Source of the DNA: Xanthobacteraceae bacterium
Lineage (GTDB): Bacteria > Pseudomonadota > Alphaproteobacteria > Rhizobiales > Xanthobacteraceae
NCBI GenBank assembly: GCA_030037185.1
Contig: JASHRR010001149.1
Location: 1-6,284, forward strand
DNA: 6,284 nt
Reading direction: 5' to 3'
A program made the position numbers and the translations under genes. The notes beneath the pieces are model-generated. The model ran no database searches. It saw nothing but the letters and a program-made list of their open reading frames with translations, and was not told the origin of the DNA. This document shows positions 1 through 5,226 of this stretch, piece by piece. How positions within the stretch are numbered: the first letter of the stretch is position 1; the number at the start of each line of letters is the position of its first letter.

Positions 1-148
1 GTTTCTTTCAGGCCCGCCTCATGGCGACATTGCTTTACCATCGAGAATAAGAGTTATCGAGTTAATCACGCGCGGCGTGGCACTGATCCGCCTTGCGCTG
101 CCTCAGTCGCCTCCTCGGTAGCGCAGGCCGGGCGGCCGGGTTTGCTCC
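1..148. other. Left edge with no gene I can support
   Basis: On the plus strand one frame is open from base 2 to a TAG at 119-121 and could be the C-terminus of a gene entering from the left. Its translation ends in ALPQSPPR and resembles no family I know. Two minus-strand frames also cross this stretch, but they look like by-products of high G+C. There is no RNA gene, terminator or clear promoter here. Confidence 0.3.
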
Positions 149-292
149 ATGGTGCATCCTGCAACGTCGCGGTTCGAGGCCCGAGCCCGCGATTATAGAC
201 GCCTGGACGAGCTTGTGGCCGAGCTGACGTACGATGGGAACCAGCATGACGAGACGCCGCCCCGGCGCCGGGCGCTCGATAACTTCCGGTAA
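149..292 (+). CDS. Possible small hypothetical protein, 47 aa, or a gene fragment
   Basis: This is an ATG-to-TAA frame of 47 codons. The product is charged and rich in Arg, Asp and Glu, includes the helical-looking run RDYRRLDELVAEL, and ends in ALDNFR. About three quarters of the codons end in G or C, which suits a real coding frame in such a genome. Against it, there is no Shine-Dalgarno sequence before the ATG and the protein is very short. The frame is closed upstream by the TAG at 119-121, so at most about nine codons could be added. It may be a remnant of a longer gene. I do not recognise a family and assign no function. Confidence 0.3.
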   Translation: MVHPATSRFEARARDYRRLDELVAELTYDGNQHDETPPRRRALDNFR

Positions 293-411
293 CGCTCATT
301 CCTGGAGTAAATCACGCCGATAATCGCCTGACGGATAATTTCAAGATTTCGGCCACCTAGAGCATTCGCGCTGGGTCGAGGTCAGATCACTGAGACTACC
401 TGACCGAGTGA

Positions 412-504
412 TTGCCGAGCAAGAAGCGGAGTGCGCACCACCGCGGCGCACCAATAAAGGACAAGGATCCCAGTACCGAGGATGAGGGCGGGAGGGAACG
501 ATAG
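412..504 (+). CDS. Possible 30-aa leader peptide or gene remnant
   Basis: A TTG start follows a stop codon directly, and the frame reads 30 basic and polar residues (beginning LPSKKRSAHH, ending EDEGGRER) to a TAG that touches the ATG of the next gene. The composition resembles a disordered tail. No ribosome binding site supports the TTG, and the bases that form the strong binding site of the next gene lie inside this frame. It could be the end of a decayed upstream gene or chance. It is listed because its stop abuts the next start exactly. Confidence 0.18.
   Translation: MPSKKRSAHHRGAPIKDKDPSTEDEGGRER
491..496 (+). promoter_or_regulatory. Ribosome binding site for the gene at 505
   Basis: GGAGGG lies eight bases before the ATG at 505. 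It is among the strongest Shine-Dalgarno matches in the window and the main reason to believe the short gene behind it. Confidence 0.65.
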
Positions 505-702
505 ATGGCGCGGCGGAAAAAAGTCACCGCGAGCAGGCTAGAAAATCAAATTGCGCAGCTCCAAGCATCGGGCAACCTTGCCGATAACACGCAGCTCGAT
601 TTGATGCTGGAAAATATGAGGGACGAGAGCTATTCGCCCAAGATCAGGTTCGAGGCGGCCAAAGCGGCGCTGCCGTCATCAGCCGAAGGACGAAATTTCT
701 AG
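505..702 (+). CDS. Short phage-type hypothetical protein, probably truncated, 65 aa
   Basis: The start is fixed by a strong GGAGGG site. The product has a basic N-terminus (MARRKK), then a predicted helical stretch (SRLENQIAQLQASGNLADNT), then LMLENMRDES and RFEAAKAALP. From memory this order (basic start, SRLENQIAxLQ, xxLMxxMRDE, RxEAAKAAxPY) resembles small proteins beside terminase or packaging genes in alphaproteobacterial prophages, where the chain continues after AAKAAxPY with a His-Pro-containing tail. Here it ends within about ten residues of that point. A neighbouring frame starting at 674 continues as RHQPKDEISSAAA to a TAG at 713-715, so one lost or gained base near 672 could have removed the tail. 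No terminase, portal or capsid gene is present. Function unknown; the phage origin is an inference. Confidence 0.5.
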   Translation: MARRKKVTASRLENQIAQLQASGNLADNTQLDLMLENMRDESYSPKIRFEAAKAALPSSAEGRNF

Positions 703-1119
703 CGCCGCCGCCTAGACGCCCTGCCGCGGCCGCTGAGAGGCTTTCCCGCTGAATGACGTCATTATGATCGCGGTAATGCGTTTGAGCTGTCACATGTTTC
801 AATCCTGCAATCAAGCGCTGACAAAAGCCGTCCGCACCGCCAGCGTGGAGCCGCACGCAAGTCGGCAGCACATTTATTTCGCGGATTTCATGTGAAGGCC
901 GCGCAGCGTGGTCCGGTTGCGGATATAAACCTGCCGCACTCACGCGGTCGGCGAGGCTCTTGATGACCCGAAGGCGACAACTCCGTTCCCCACGGATCAA
1001 GGTAACGTCATTCGGCGTCCACACCACGTCGTCGAGAGCACAGCGCGTCAACACCTTCACGACGGCGGCCACACAATGCGCAAAGGGGGCGACCACAAGC
1101 GTCGCCCCCACCCAAGGCA
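703..1119. other. About 400 bases with no supported gene
   Basis: No frame here has start, ribosome binding site and recognisable product together. The longest open frame is on the minus strand, uninterrupted from 1426 to 644, so it covers this stretch, the repeat region to its right and the end of the gene at 505. Its middle part (around ALDDVVWTPNDVTLIRGE, near 1010-1060) reads like plausible protein and is fairly rich in G/C-ending codons. However, the frame starts inside the antisense of the Pro/Ala repeats and I know no homologue. A plus-strand frame at 960-1142 is equally unsupported. Decayed phage sequence is the simplest guess. Confidence 0.4.
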
Positions 1120-1128
1120 GTGCAGAGG

Positions 1129-1434
1129 ATGTTGAAGCCTGACAAAAGAAGTATCGTTGTCGCAGTTGTTGGCACGCCCAATTCCCTCGCCGCGAACCCG
1201 TCGCCGCCGGGACCACCCGCATCGGGTGCCCCGCGGACCCCGGCTCCTGAACCGCAGCAGTCTGCAGCGCCGGCTCCGGTACCGCGGCAGTCTGGAGCGC
1301 CGGCTCCAGCTCCTGAACTGCAGCAGTCTGCGGAACCGGCTCCAGCTCCGGTACCGCAGGGATTGGGTTCGGCGACAACGCCTGCTCCAGTACCAGGATC
1401 GTCCGCTGCGCCTTTCGTGGGGTCAAAACTGTAA
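1129..1434 (+). CDS. Possible Pro/Ala-rich low-complexity protein, about 101 aa
   Basis: The ATG at 1129 opens a frame whose first 20 residues include a hydrophobic run (SIVVAVVGTP) and whose remainder is Pro, Ala, Ser and Gln, ending in SSAAPFVGSKL. An in-frame GTG at 1120 would add three residues. The low-complexity part comes from imperfect tandem repeats reading PAP-x-P-x-QS. Such segments occur as flexible periplasmic or cell-envelope linkers, but no folded domain is visible. No convincing Shine-Dalgarno sequence precedes either start. The antisense frame is open across the same bases, so coding strand cannot be settled from openness alone. It could be a true short protein, a relic of a longer Pro-rich one, or non-coding repeat DNA. 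Confidence 0.3.
   Translation: MLKPDKRSIVVAVVGTPNSLAANPSPPGPPASGAPRTPAPEPQQSAAPAPVPRQSGAPAPAPELQQSAEPAPAPVPQGLGSATTPAPVPGSSAAPFVGSKL
1240..1365 (+). repeat. Imperfect tandem repeat, four units of 30-36 bp
   Basis: Units start at 1240, 1270, 1300 and 1336, each opening with CCGGCTCC. The first two are 30 bp, the third 36 bp because of an extra Ala-Pro pair, and the fourth diverges after about 24 bp. The first three contain GCAGTCTG. All lengths are multiples of three, so copy-number change keeps the frame open, which suggests past selection for a coding frame or replication slippage inside one. GGTACCG occurs in units two and four. Confidence 0.75.
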
Positions 1435-1487
1435 TCCGCGGGAGTAGCTTGCAGCATTGTCGCCGTACTACCGCCGTGCTGCCCTTT

Positions 1488-1509
1488 GGGGGATAAGCTG
1501 GTATCCCCC
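1488..1509. repeat. Perfect inverted repeat (8-bp stem, 6-nt loop)
   Basis: GGGGGATA and TATCCCCC pair perfectly around the loop AGCTGG. The hairpin sits about 55 bases after the Pro/Ala-rich frame ends and 77 bases before the next start. No T-run follows it on either strand, so it is not a standard intrinsic terminator. It could be a factor-assisted terminator, an mRNA end-protecting stem or a protein site. Confidence 0.5.
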
Positions 1510-1574
1510 GCGCGAGATTGGTAGCGAAGTTGCCAAGCGTTCATGCGATTCGCGGCGAGCCCGATGCGTCGCGC

Positions 1575-1580
1575 GAGGGA
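1575..1580 (+). promoter_or_regulatory. Ribosome binding site that fixes the start at 1587
   Basis: GAGGGA lies six bases before the ATG at 1587. The same frame can be extended upstream to 1518, but that start has no binding site and would place 23 polar residues before the hydrophobic N-terminus, so 1587 is preferred. Confidence 0.6.
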
Positions 1581-1586
1581 CATCTG

Positions 1587-1904
1587 ATGTTGCGCCGCGC
1601 CGCATACCTACTCTTCATGTTGGCTGTTCTTTTCGGCAGCTTCTTTGTCACTCTAACTGAGCCTCAAGTACCCAAGGCGCTGGATAACCACTCCGACGCA
1701 GAGCGCCTTGCAGCCTATCCAATATCCGACCTTTCTGGTCTAACAAAATTAGCACAAGACGCGAAACTGACACTTTCGCGACGGCTTTTAGGGTGGGTTG
1801 ACGCCATTTACAGAACTGACGACCGAGCCGCCAATCGGCGCGAGGTCGCAGCGCTGATTCGCGCGATGCGGGCTCTGGCCTGCGCTACGAAGGAGGCGAG
1901 CTGA
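1587..1904 (+). CDS. Small single-pass membrane or exported protein, 105 aa, unrecognised
   Basis: The protein begins MLRRAAYLLFMLAVLF and has one hydrophobic segment at about residues 5-23, preceded by two arginines: a positive-inside N-terminal anchor or a signal peptide without an evident AxA cleavage site. The rest (residues 25-105) is soluble, mostly helical in character and charged, with DAERLAAYPISDL in the first half and RRLLGWVDAIY and RREVAALIRAMRAL in the second. This suggests a short membrane-anchored helical domain facing the periplasm. The Shine-Dalgarno sequence and the clean hydrophobic/hydrophilic split argue for a real gene. I recognise no family. A holin or spanin is conceivable given phage-like neighbours, but nothing specific supports it. 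Confidence 0.55.
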   Translation: MLRRAAYLLFMLAVLFGSFFVTLTEPQVPKALDNHSDAERLAAYPISDLSGLTKLAQDAKLTLSRRLLGWVDAIYRTDDRAANRREVAALIRAMRALACATKEAS

Positions 1905-1929
1905 GGCAACTTTATTTTTCCCAACATTC

Positions 1930-1946
1930 TTAGCGTTGTTAGCGTT
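1930..1946 (+). repeat. Short direct repeat TTAGCGTT, two copies
   Basis: Two identical 8-bp copies lie nine bases apart, just after a T-rich run that follows the stop of the 105-aa gene. They are too short to show a function; slippage or a binding site are both possible. Confidence 0.4.
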
Positions 1947-2030
1947 CTCGACCGTGAAATCTGGGGCCGCCTCAAGTCTATGGCGCTTTTCTATAAAGCG
2001 TGCATGGGTGCATAACATCCTCTCCGCTGA

Positions 2031-2240
2031 GCTCCGGGAAGGGCGGAGACTTCTTTCGAGATACCGGACCCGCAGGGGCCACCGGGTCCGCCCGGACCGC
2101 CGCCGATCTCGAATGGCGTGGAGGGCGTCCCGCTGAAACTAGTTATCTCCGTGCTTGGAACCCGCTATGATGTTAGCGTGGGCGACGTATTGAGACCGAT
2201 AATGCGTGTCGCAGCCTGCCTCCACGGTGAGCGGCATTGA
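2031..2240 (+). pseudogene. Open frame with Gly-Pro-Pro triplets, possible gene remnant
   Basis: Between a TGA at 2028-2030 and a TGA at 2238-2240 this frame has 69 codons. Residues 14-25 read PQGPPGPPGPPP, three collagen-like Gly-Pro-Pro triplets. They are followed by a segment with beta-strand character (PLKLVISVLGTRYDVSVGDV). Short collagen-like stretches are common in phage tail-fibre and bacterial surface proteins. There is no ATG near the front: the first usable starts are a GTG at 2118 without a binding site and later codons. The stop overlaps the TTG start of the next gene (TTGA), a layout typical of translational coupling. It may be the 3' end of a broken gene or chance in G/C-rich DNA. 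Confidence 0.25.
2225..2230 (+). promoter_or_regulatory. Ribosome binding site supporting a TTG start at 2237
   Basis: GGTGAG lies six bases before the TTG at 2237. No ATG exists near the front of the frame, so this site decides the start. Confidence 0.5.
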
Positions 2241-2710
2241 GCGGGCGTACGATCACAGAGCTGCCCCTGAGCTATCTTCGCATAGCCGTTGCGCTATTGG
2301 CGTTCGTGATCGGCGCGCTCTCCGATGTCCTATTGATCAGGAATGGGTTTTCGCTCAGTGGGCCGACGCTGCTTGACACATACCCAGCCATTTGGGCCGC
2401 TTGGCTCGCGGCTGTTCTTGTGTCCTCATTCCTGCTGGAATTCGCGTATTCGCATTCGCGTAGCAGACATGCGGATCTTGTCCCAACTGCTCGCGAGTTC
2501 ATCTGCTCCAGCGACCTTCTGATCCCGCCGGCGATTTTGCTGGGGATGGTCGTCATACACACCACCTTGCTACTTCGCGACGTGATTGTTGATCCGACCT
2601 CGCATAATCTCTGGCCGTTCGAATATCTGTTCTGGGGATTTGCTATTGTAGTTCCGGCCTTTATCGGCTCCATATTGGCGCGTCTAATGCTCCATCGAGC
2701 CTGGCTGTGA
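2237..2710 (+). CDS. Integral membrane protein, four predicted spans, 157 aa
   Basis: Four hydrophobic segments are visible at about residues 14-34, 50-70, 95-113 and 130-150, separated by short polar loops. One loop is basic (SHSRSRH, 72-78), suggesting it lies in the cytoplasm; the chain ends LMLHRAWL. Conserved-looking features include paired prolines at 97-98 before span three and aromatic WPFEYLFWGF (126-135) entering span four. The start is a TTG with a GGTGAG site six bases upstream, overlapping the stop of the preceding open frame, so translation may be coupled. The regular spacing of the segments makes a real gene likely. I do not recognise the family and assign no function; no transporter or enzyme signature is visible. 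Confidence 0.65.
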   Translation: MSGRTITELPLSYLRIAVALLAFVIGALSDVLLIRNGFSLSGPTLLDTYPAIWAAWLAAVLVSSFLLEFAYSHSRSRHADLVPTAREFICSSDLLIPPAILLGMVVIHTTLLLRDVIVDPTSHNLWPFEYLFWGFAIVVPAFIGSILARLMLHRAWL

Positions 2711-2901
2711 CTGGATGTCCGCGTACGGAGCGCAGCAAGGAGCGGCCGGCCACGGCTCAGCTCGCTCCGATGCTCCCTTCCCCACGCAACAGCCCCGCCA
2801 GTCTTCACCCTGCCCGTACTCAGCGCGTGAATTCTGCTGTAGTCGTGGCAGCGCCAGTGAAAGCCGCGGGATTAGGTTCGATAACCAGACATTCTGATTA
2901 C
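2711..2901. other. Intergenic stretch between convergent genes
   Basis: The membrane protein gene ends at 2710 on the plus strand and the lysozyme tail ends at 2902 on the minus strand. Short frames on both strands cross the gap but lack starts, binding sites or recognisable products. No hairpin with a T-run, as expected between convergent genes, is apparent. Confidence 0.4.
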
Positions 2902-3013
2902 TTATCCGCCCTTCCGGCTTGCCCTACGAGCGGTGGCCTTCTGAACGGTTTCGAGGGCAATACTTTGGGCGCGTTCCAGCGCCAGCTTGATCACATGATC
3001 GAGCGTCTTGCGG
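2902..3013 (-). pseudogene. Out-of-frame C-terminal tail of the lysozyme gene
   Basis: Directly past the lysozyme stop (TAA at 3016-3014), the adjacent frame reads NRKTLDHVIKLALERAQ and goes on to end ARRASRKGG at a TAA at 2904-2902. The segment is helical and basic, has no start codon of its own and no binding site. It joins smoothly to the lysozyme C-terminus if one base is removed near 3014-3020. I recall longer members of this lysozyme group with a similar basic helical tail of about 35 residues, so I read it as the original end of the protein, lost by a one-base insertion. A programmed frameshift or a sequencing error are the other options. Confidence 0.6.
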
Positions 3014-3613
3014 TTAGGAGGTAGATGCTGCCGAGGCGGACGCCATCGTCAGCGCCTCGGCGCCGACTTCGGAAGCTCTGCGCTCCCAGTCCGCCCCGAA
3101 ATACTGGTAATTTGCTGTCTCCTTGTAGACGGCCTCGCGACGCGCCGTGAACGCTGTCACGATGGCGGGAACGTTCTTGATCGCTTTCACGGCGGCGGCC
3201 GTCGTCGGCCCGAAGATGCCGTCACTCTCGACGCCGAGCGCCACCTGGAGGATACGGGTCGCCTCTTCCTGCCCCTGGTTCACGGCCGAATCGAAAAACT
3301 GCAGATCAAGTCCGGGCGACAAGCCGGGGCACTCCGGCAACCAGTAATTGGCGTGGTAGATGGCATAACCTTCCGCCTGGGTGATGAGCTTCACGTCCTG
3401 CGTCGGCAAGCCGTGGAGCTTGCGCCAGGCGTCGTATTCGTCCTGCGTGATGCCACCCATCGTGGCGCCTCCGGGATCATGGGGGTCGTCGCTGAAGTTC
3501 TCCGGATCGCTCCAGTTGGTCGGATCGACGTCCTCCTGCGCCAGCGTGAATGGCAGGCAGACGATGAAGCGGTCGGGCGATGTTGTGATCTTAGGGGCTG
3601 TTGCTTTCGCCAT
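3014..3613 (-). CDS. Phage-type lysozyme, GH108 domain plus peptidoglycan-binding domain (199 aa)
   Basis: Predicted to cleave the glycan strand of peptidoglycan, as in phage lysis. Residues about 16-100 match the GH108 layout: FTLAQE (22-27), then DDPHDPGGATMGGIT (42-56), then AEGYAIYHANYW (80-91). Glu27 stands where the catalytic Glu of the usual EGG motif lies, although here it is followed by an insertion (DVDPTNWSDPENF) instead of Gly-Gly. Residues about 104-185 match PG_binding_3: FFDSAVNQG (106-114), LQVALGV (122-128), DGIFGPTTAAAV (131-142). No signal peptide is present, as expected of an endolysin needing a holin, or of a host-derived copy exported otherwise. GAGGGAG nine bases before the ATG supports the start. 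Family members I recall run about 35 residues further; that tail lies out of frame next door. No holin is recognised nearby. Confidence 0.85.
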   Translation of the reverse strand: MAKATAPKITTSPDRFIVCLPFTLAQEDVDPTNWSDPENFSDDPHDPGGATMGGITQDEYDAWRKLHGLPTQDVKLITQAEGYAIYHANYWLPECPGLSPGLDLQFFDSAVNQGQEEATRILQVALGVESDGIFGPTTAAAVKAIKNVPAIVTAFTARREAVYKETANYQYFGADWERRASEVGAEALTMASASAASTS

Positions 3614-3622
3614 TTCTCAAGG

Positions 3623-3629
3623 CTCCCTC
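3623..3629 (-). promoter_or_regulatory. Ribosome binding site of the lysozyme gene
   Basis: Read on the minus strand, GAGGGAG lies nine bases before the ATG at 3613-3611. It supports that start, with MAKATAP as the N-terminus. Confidence 0.55.
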
Positions 3630-3654
3630 GGAGGCGATAGGCCTTTTCTTTACG

Positions 3655-3675
3655 TAGGAACTCCCGGCGCCTCAT
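3655..3675 (-). pseudogene. Seven-codon start of a second substrate-binding protein gene (relic)
   Basis: An ATG overlaps the stop of the substrate-binding pseudogene (ATGA) and reads MRRREFL before turning into unrelated sequence (RKEKAYRLRG). MRRREF followed by a small hydrophobic stretch is the usual N-terminus of ABC_sub_bind (pfam04392) proteins in Bradyrhizobium, whose genes often lie in tandem. The rest of the signal peptide and all of the mature domain are absent; the lysozyme leader follows. I infer that a second copy was cut off here. Seven codons are few, so chance cannot be excluded. Confidence 0.35.
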
Positions 3676-4597
3676 TCGATCACCTCGTCGGCGAGGGCAA
3701 GCAGTTGCGGCGGAATGGTAAGGCCGAGGCGCCTTGGCGGTCTTCAAGTTGATGGCGAACTCGAACCGGGTCCGTTGAACGACCGGCAAGTCGGCGGGCT
3801 TAGTGCCCTTGAGGACTTGACCCGTATAAAGGCCGATCTGACGATACACATCGGCAAGGTTGGCTCCATAGCTCATCAGCCCATCGGCAACGGCGGATAC
3901 ACGCGAAAAGAAATTGCCGGGATCGCGTGGGAAGCTGCCCCGACTATGAGTCGATCGCGGCGATTGCCGCCGAACAACGGATCGGCCGTTAGTGTGAACG
4001 CGGATACGCGTTGCGTAACGAGCGTCGCGAAAAAGCGGTCGATGTCCCGCTCGTTGCTGGCCTGGAAGACGATGAGGTTCAGCCCGAGGGAGCGGGCGGC
4101 CGCCAGCAACTCGTCAGCGTCGGATTGCGCATTCGGATTGATCGGGTTCAGCAGCGCCGCGATGGTGGTGGCGTCGGGAAGGAGGTCGTGCTGCGAGCCG
4201 CTTTGGTCCGAGTTCGTTGGTGACGGCGCTCACGCCCGTCACATTGCCGCCCGGACGGCTGAAACTGGCGACGAGGCCAAGCTTGACAGGATCGCCGCCG
4301 ATGGCAAACACAATCGGTATCGTAGCGGTCGCGTTCTTGGCCGCACGTACGGCCAACGTAATCACCGCCACGCGGCCGCTCACCAAGTCGGCCGCGAGCG
4401 CAGGCAGTCGATCGATTTGACCCTCCGTCGCCCGGTACTCGACCGCCACGTTCCGGCTCGACATAGCCAATTTCGGCAAGGCCTTGGCGAAAGGCCGGGA
4501 TATACTCGCGCGCCGCGTCGAGCATTGTCCCATCGCTGAGATAGCCGATAACTGGCACCGCCGCCTGCTGCCCCCCCACCGCCCTTGGCCAAGCCAG
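3672..4597 (-). pseudogene. ABC transporter substrate-binding protein (ABC_sub_bind, pfam04392), broken by four frame shifts
   Basis: Intact relatives are periplasmic proteins of about 325 aa that bind a solute for an ABC importer. Here the homology runs across five frame segments: QQAAVPVIGYLS to GYVEPE (about 4597-4457); NVAVEYR, IPIVFAIGGDPVKLGLVAS, RPGGNVTGVS to KRL (4452-4195); LLPDATTIAALLNPINPNA to ASHAIPAI (about 4190-3912); GLMSYGANLADVYRQIGLYT, ADLPVVQRTRFEF to LKTAKA (3909-3730); LGLTIPPQLLALADEVIE and stop (3728-3672). Frame changes fall near 4453-4456, 4191-4194, 3909-3911 and 3729. The order of conserved blocks is complete from the mature N-terminus on, but the signal peptide and start codon are missing. 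A flavin reductase fragment replaces them. It cannot yield a functional protein unless the indels are sequencing errors, and even then it would lack its export signal. Confidence 0.88.
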
Positions 4598-4815
4598 TCT
4601 GTTCCACGAAGTCGATGGTGTCCTTGCGGCCGTCGCTCGCAAACATCACCATGGGCGGTGCGCTCGATACACTGTTGAAAAACGAGTACGGCGCTAGATT
4701 GATTTCGCCCTTCGCGCTCATCGAGGTGATCCAACCGATCGGCCGCGGCCCGACAATGGCGTTGTAGGGGTCATGCGGTAGTCCATGGTTCCGCTTTTGC
4801 GGTTTCGTAGAACAT
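4593..4815 (-). pseudogene. Flavin reductase-like protein, N-terminal fragment
   Basis: From the ATG at 4815 the frame reads MFYETAK. One extra base in the A-run at 4797-4794 then moves it into the frame reading NHGLPHDPYNAIVGPRPIGW and onward through NLAPYSFFNSVSSAPPMVMF to DFVEQTG. The VGPRPIGW and NLAPYSFFN blocks are the FMN-binding signature of the flavin reductase-like domain (pfam01613), usually about 200 residues. About 67 residues remain. The homology stops near 4593, where substrate-binding protein sequence takes over. Lost function is certain from the truncation, even if the frameshift is an error. No Shine-Dalgarno sequence is evident before the ATG. Intact relatives are small FMN-binding reductases or oxidoreductases of varied role, so no pathway is inferred. 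Confidence 0.82.
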
Positions 4816-5040
4816 TCGGTTGGAGCGCAACGGTGGCGTGCGAGGTTTGGGGTGGGAACGCTGTGAGGAATCATTCACCGCGGATAGCTTGGGGTCAAGC
4901 GGGGCCTGATAACCGCTTTGGGTCATCGGCGGCCAATCAGACTCCGTGACTGGCACGTCCGAAGTTACGTCAACTGCGGATGTGCCAAGACGGAAGGGTC
5001 GCCACTCCGGCTTCGGGCCAGGAAGAGACATTTGGAAAAG
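4816..5040. other. Stretch with no recognised feature
   Basis: Frames on both strands cross this region but carry no binding site or family resemblance. The minus-strand frame that reaches MFYETAK extends upstream to about 5031 in low-complexity, Pro/Ser/Thr-rich sequence, which I take as non-coding leader of the former flavin reductase gene. Confidence 0.4.
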
Positions 5041-5226
5041 TCACGCAACTCGCGCGACCAGGATCAATTCCCTCCCGCGGGCCGGCGCGGAGTCGGCGAC
5101 ATCACCGTACTCGGCCTCGACCCCTAGGCCACCCCTAGGCCGCACCGCTGAGCAGATGATGCAGTCCCCAGCGATAAGTCCAGCGTTCGCATCACCATGG
5201 TCCGTACTCGATGTTCTCGTGCCAGA
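5041..5226 (-). pseudogene. Start-less open frame, possible C-terminal gene remnant, 61 codons
   Basis: Read from the minus strand, a frame runs from a TAG at 5229-5227 to a TGA at 5043-5041 without an ATG. It contains DANAGLIAGDCIICSAV and ends GRELILVARVA. The second half uses about three quarters G/C-ending codons and alternates hydrophobic and acidic residues (GVEAEYGDVADSAPARG), as in a folded protein. It begins at the edge of the palindrome at 5226, which would fit a gene cut by insertion of the acyltransferase unit. A plus-strand frame is open over the same bases. I recognise no family. Confidence 0.22.
5120..5141 (+). repeat. Perfect 11-bp tandem duplication containing CCTAGG
   Basis: ACCCCTAGGCC occurs twice in a row. 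Each copy contains the palindrome CCTAGG, a hexamer usually rare in bacterial genomes because of its CTAG core. In the minus-strand frame the 11-bp length would shift the reading frame if one copy were a recent insertion. It may be replication slippage or part of a site. Confidence 0.6.

Noticed and set aside
1518..1586. Upstream extension of the 105-aa gene to a start at 1518
   Set aside because: The ATG at 1587 has a good binding site at six bases and puts the hydrophobic anchor at the N-terminus; the earlier start has neither advantage.
2272..2808. A 178-aa minus-strand frame
   Set aside because: It lies antisense to the four-span membrane protein, whose regular hydrophobic segments make that frame the coding one.
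2707..3024. Plus-strand frames of 60-105 aa between the membrane protein and the lysozyme
   Set aside because: They lack binding sites and overlap the lysozyme tail, whose minus-strand reading is better supported.
3008..3640. A 210-aa plus-strand frame
   Set aside because: It is antisense to the lysozyme gene, which shows two recognised domains, and its product is Arg-rich without motifs.
3715..4539. A 274-aa plus-strand frame
   Set aside because: It is antisense to the substrate-binding relic. Its length comes from the codon bias of the opposite strand.
4380..4874. A single 164-aa fusion protein of flavin reductase and substrate-binding sequence
   Set aside because: Past the junction its frame is not the one that encodes the substrate-binding homology, so the right half is nonsense and the frame is not a real fusion.
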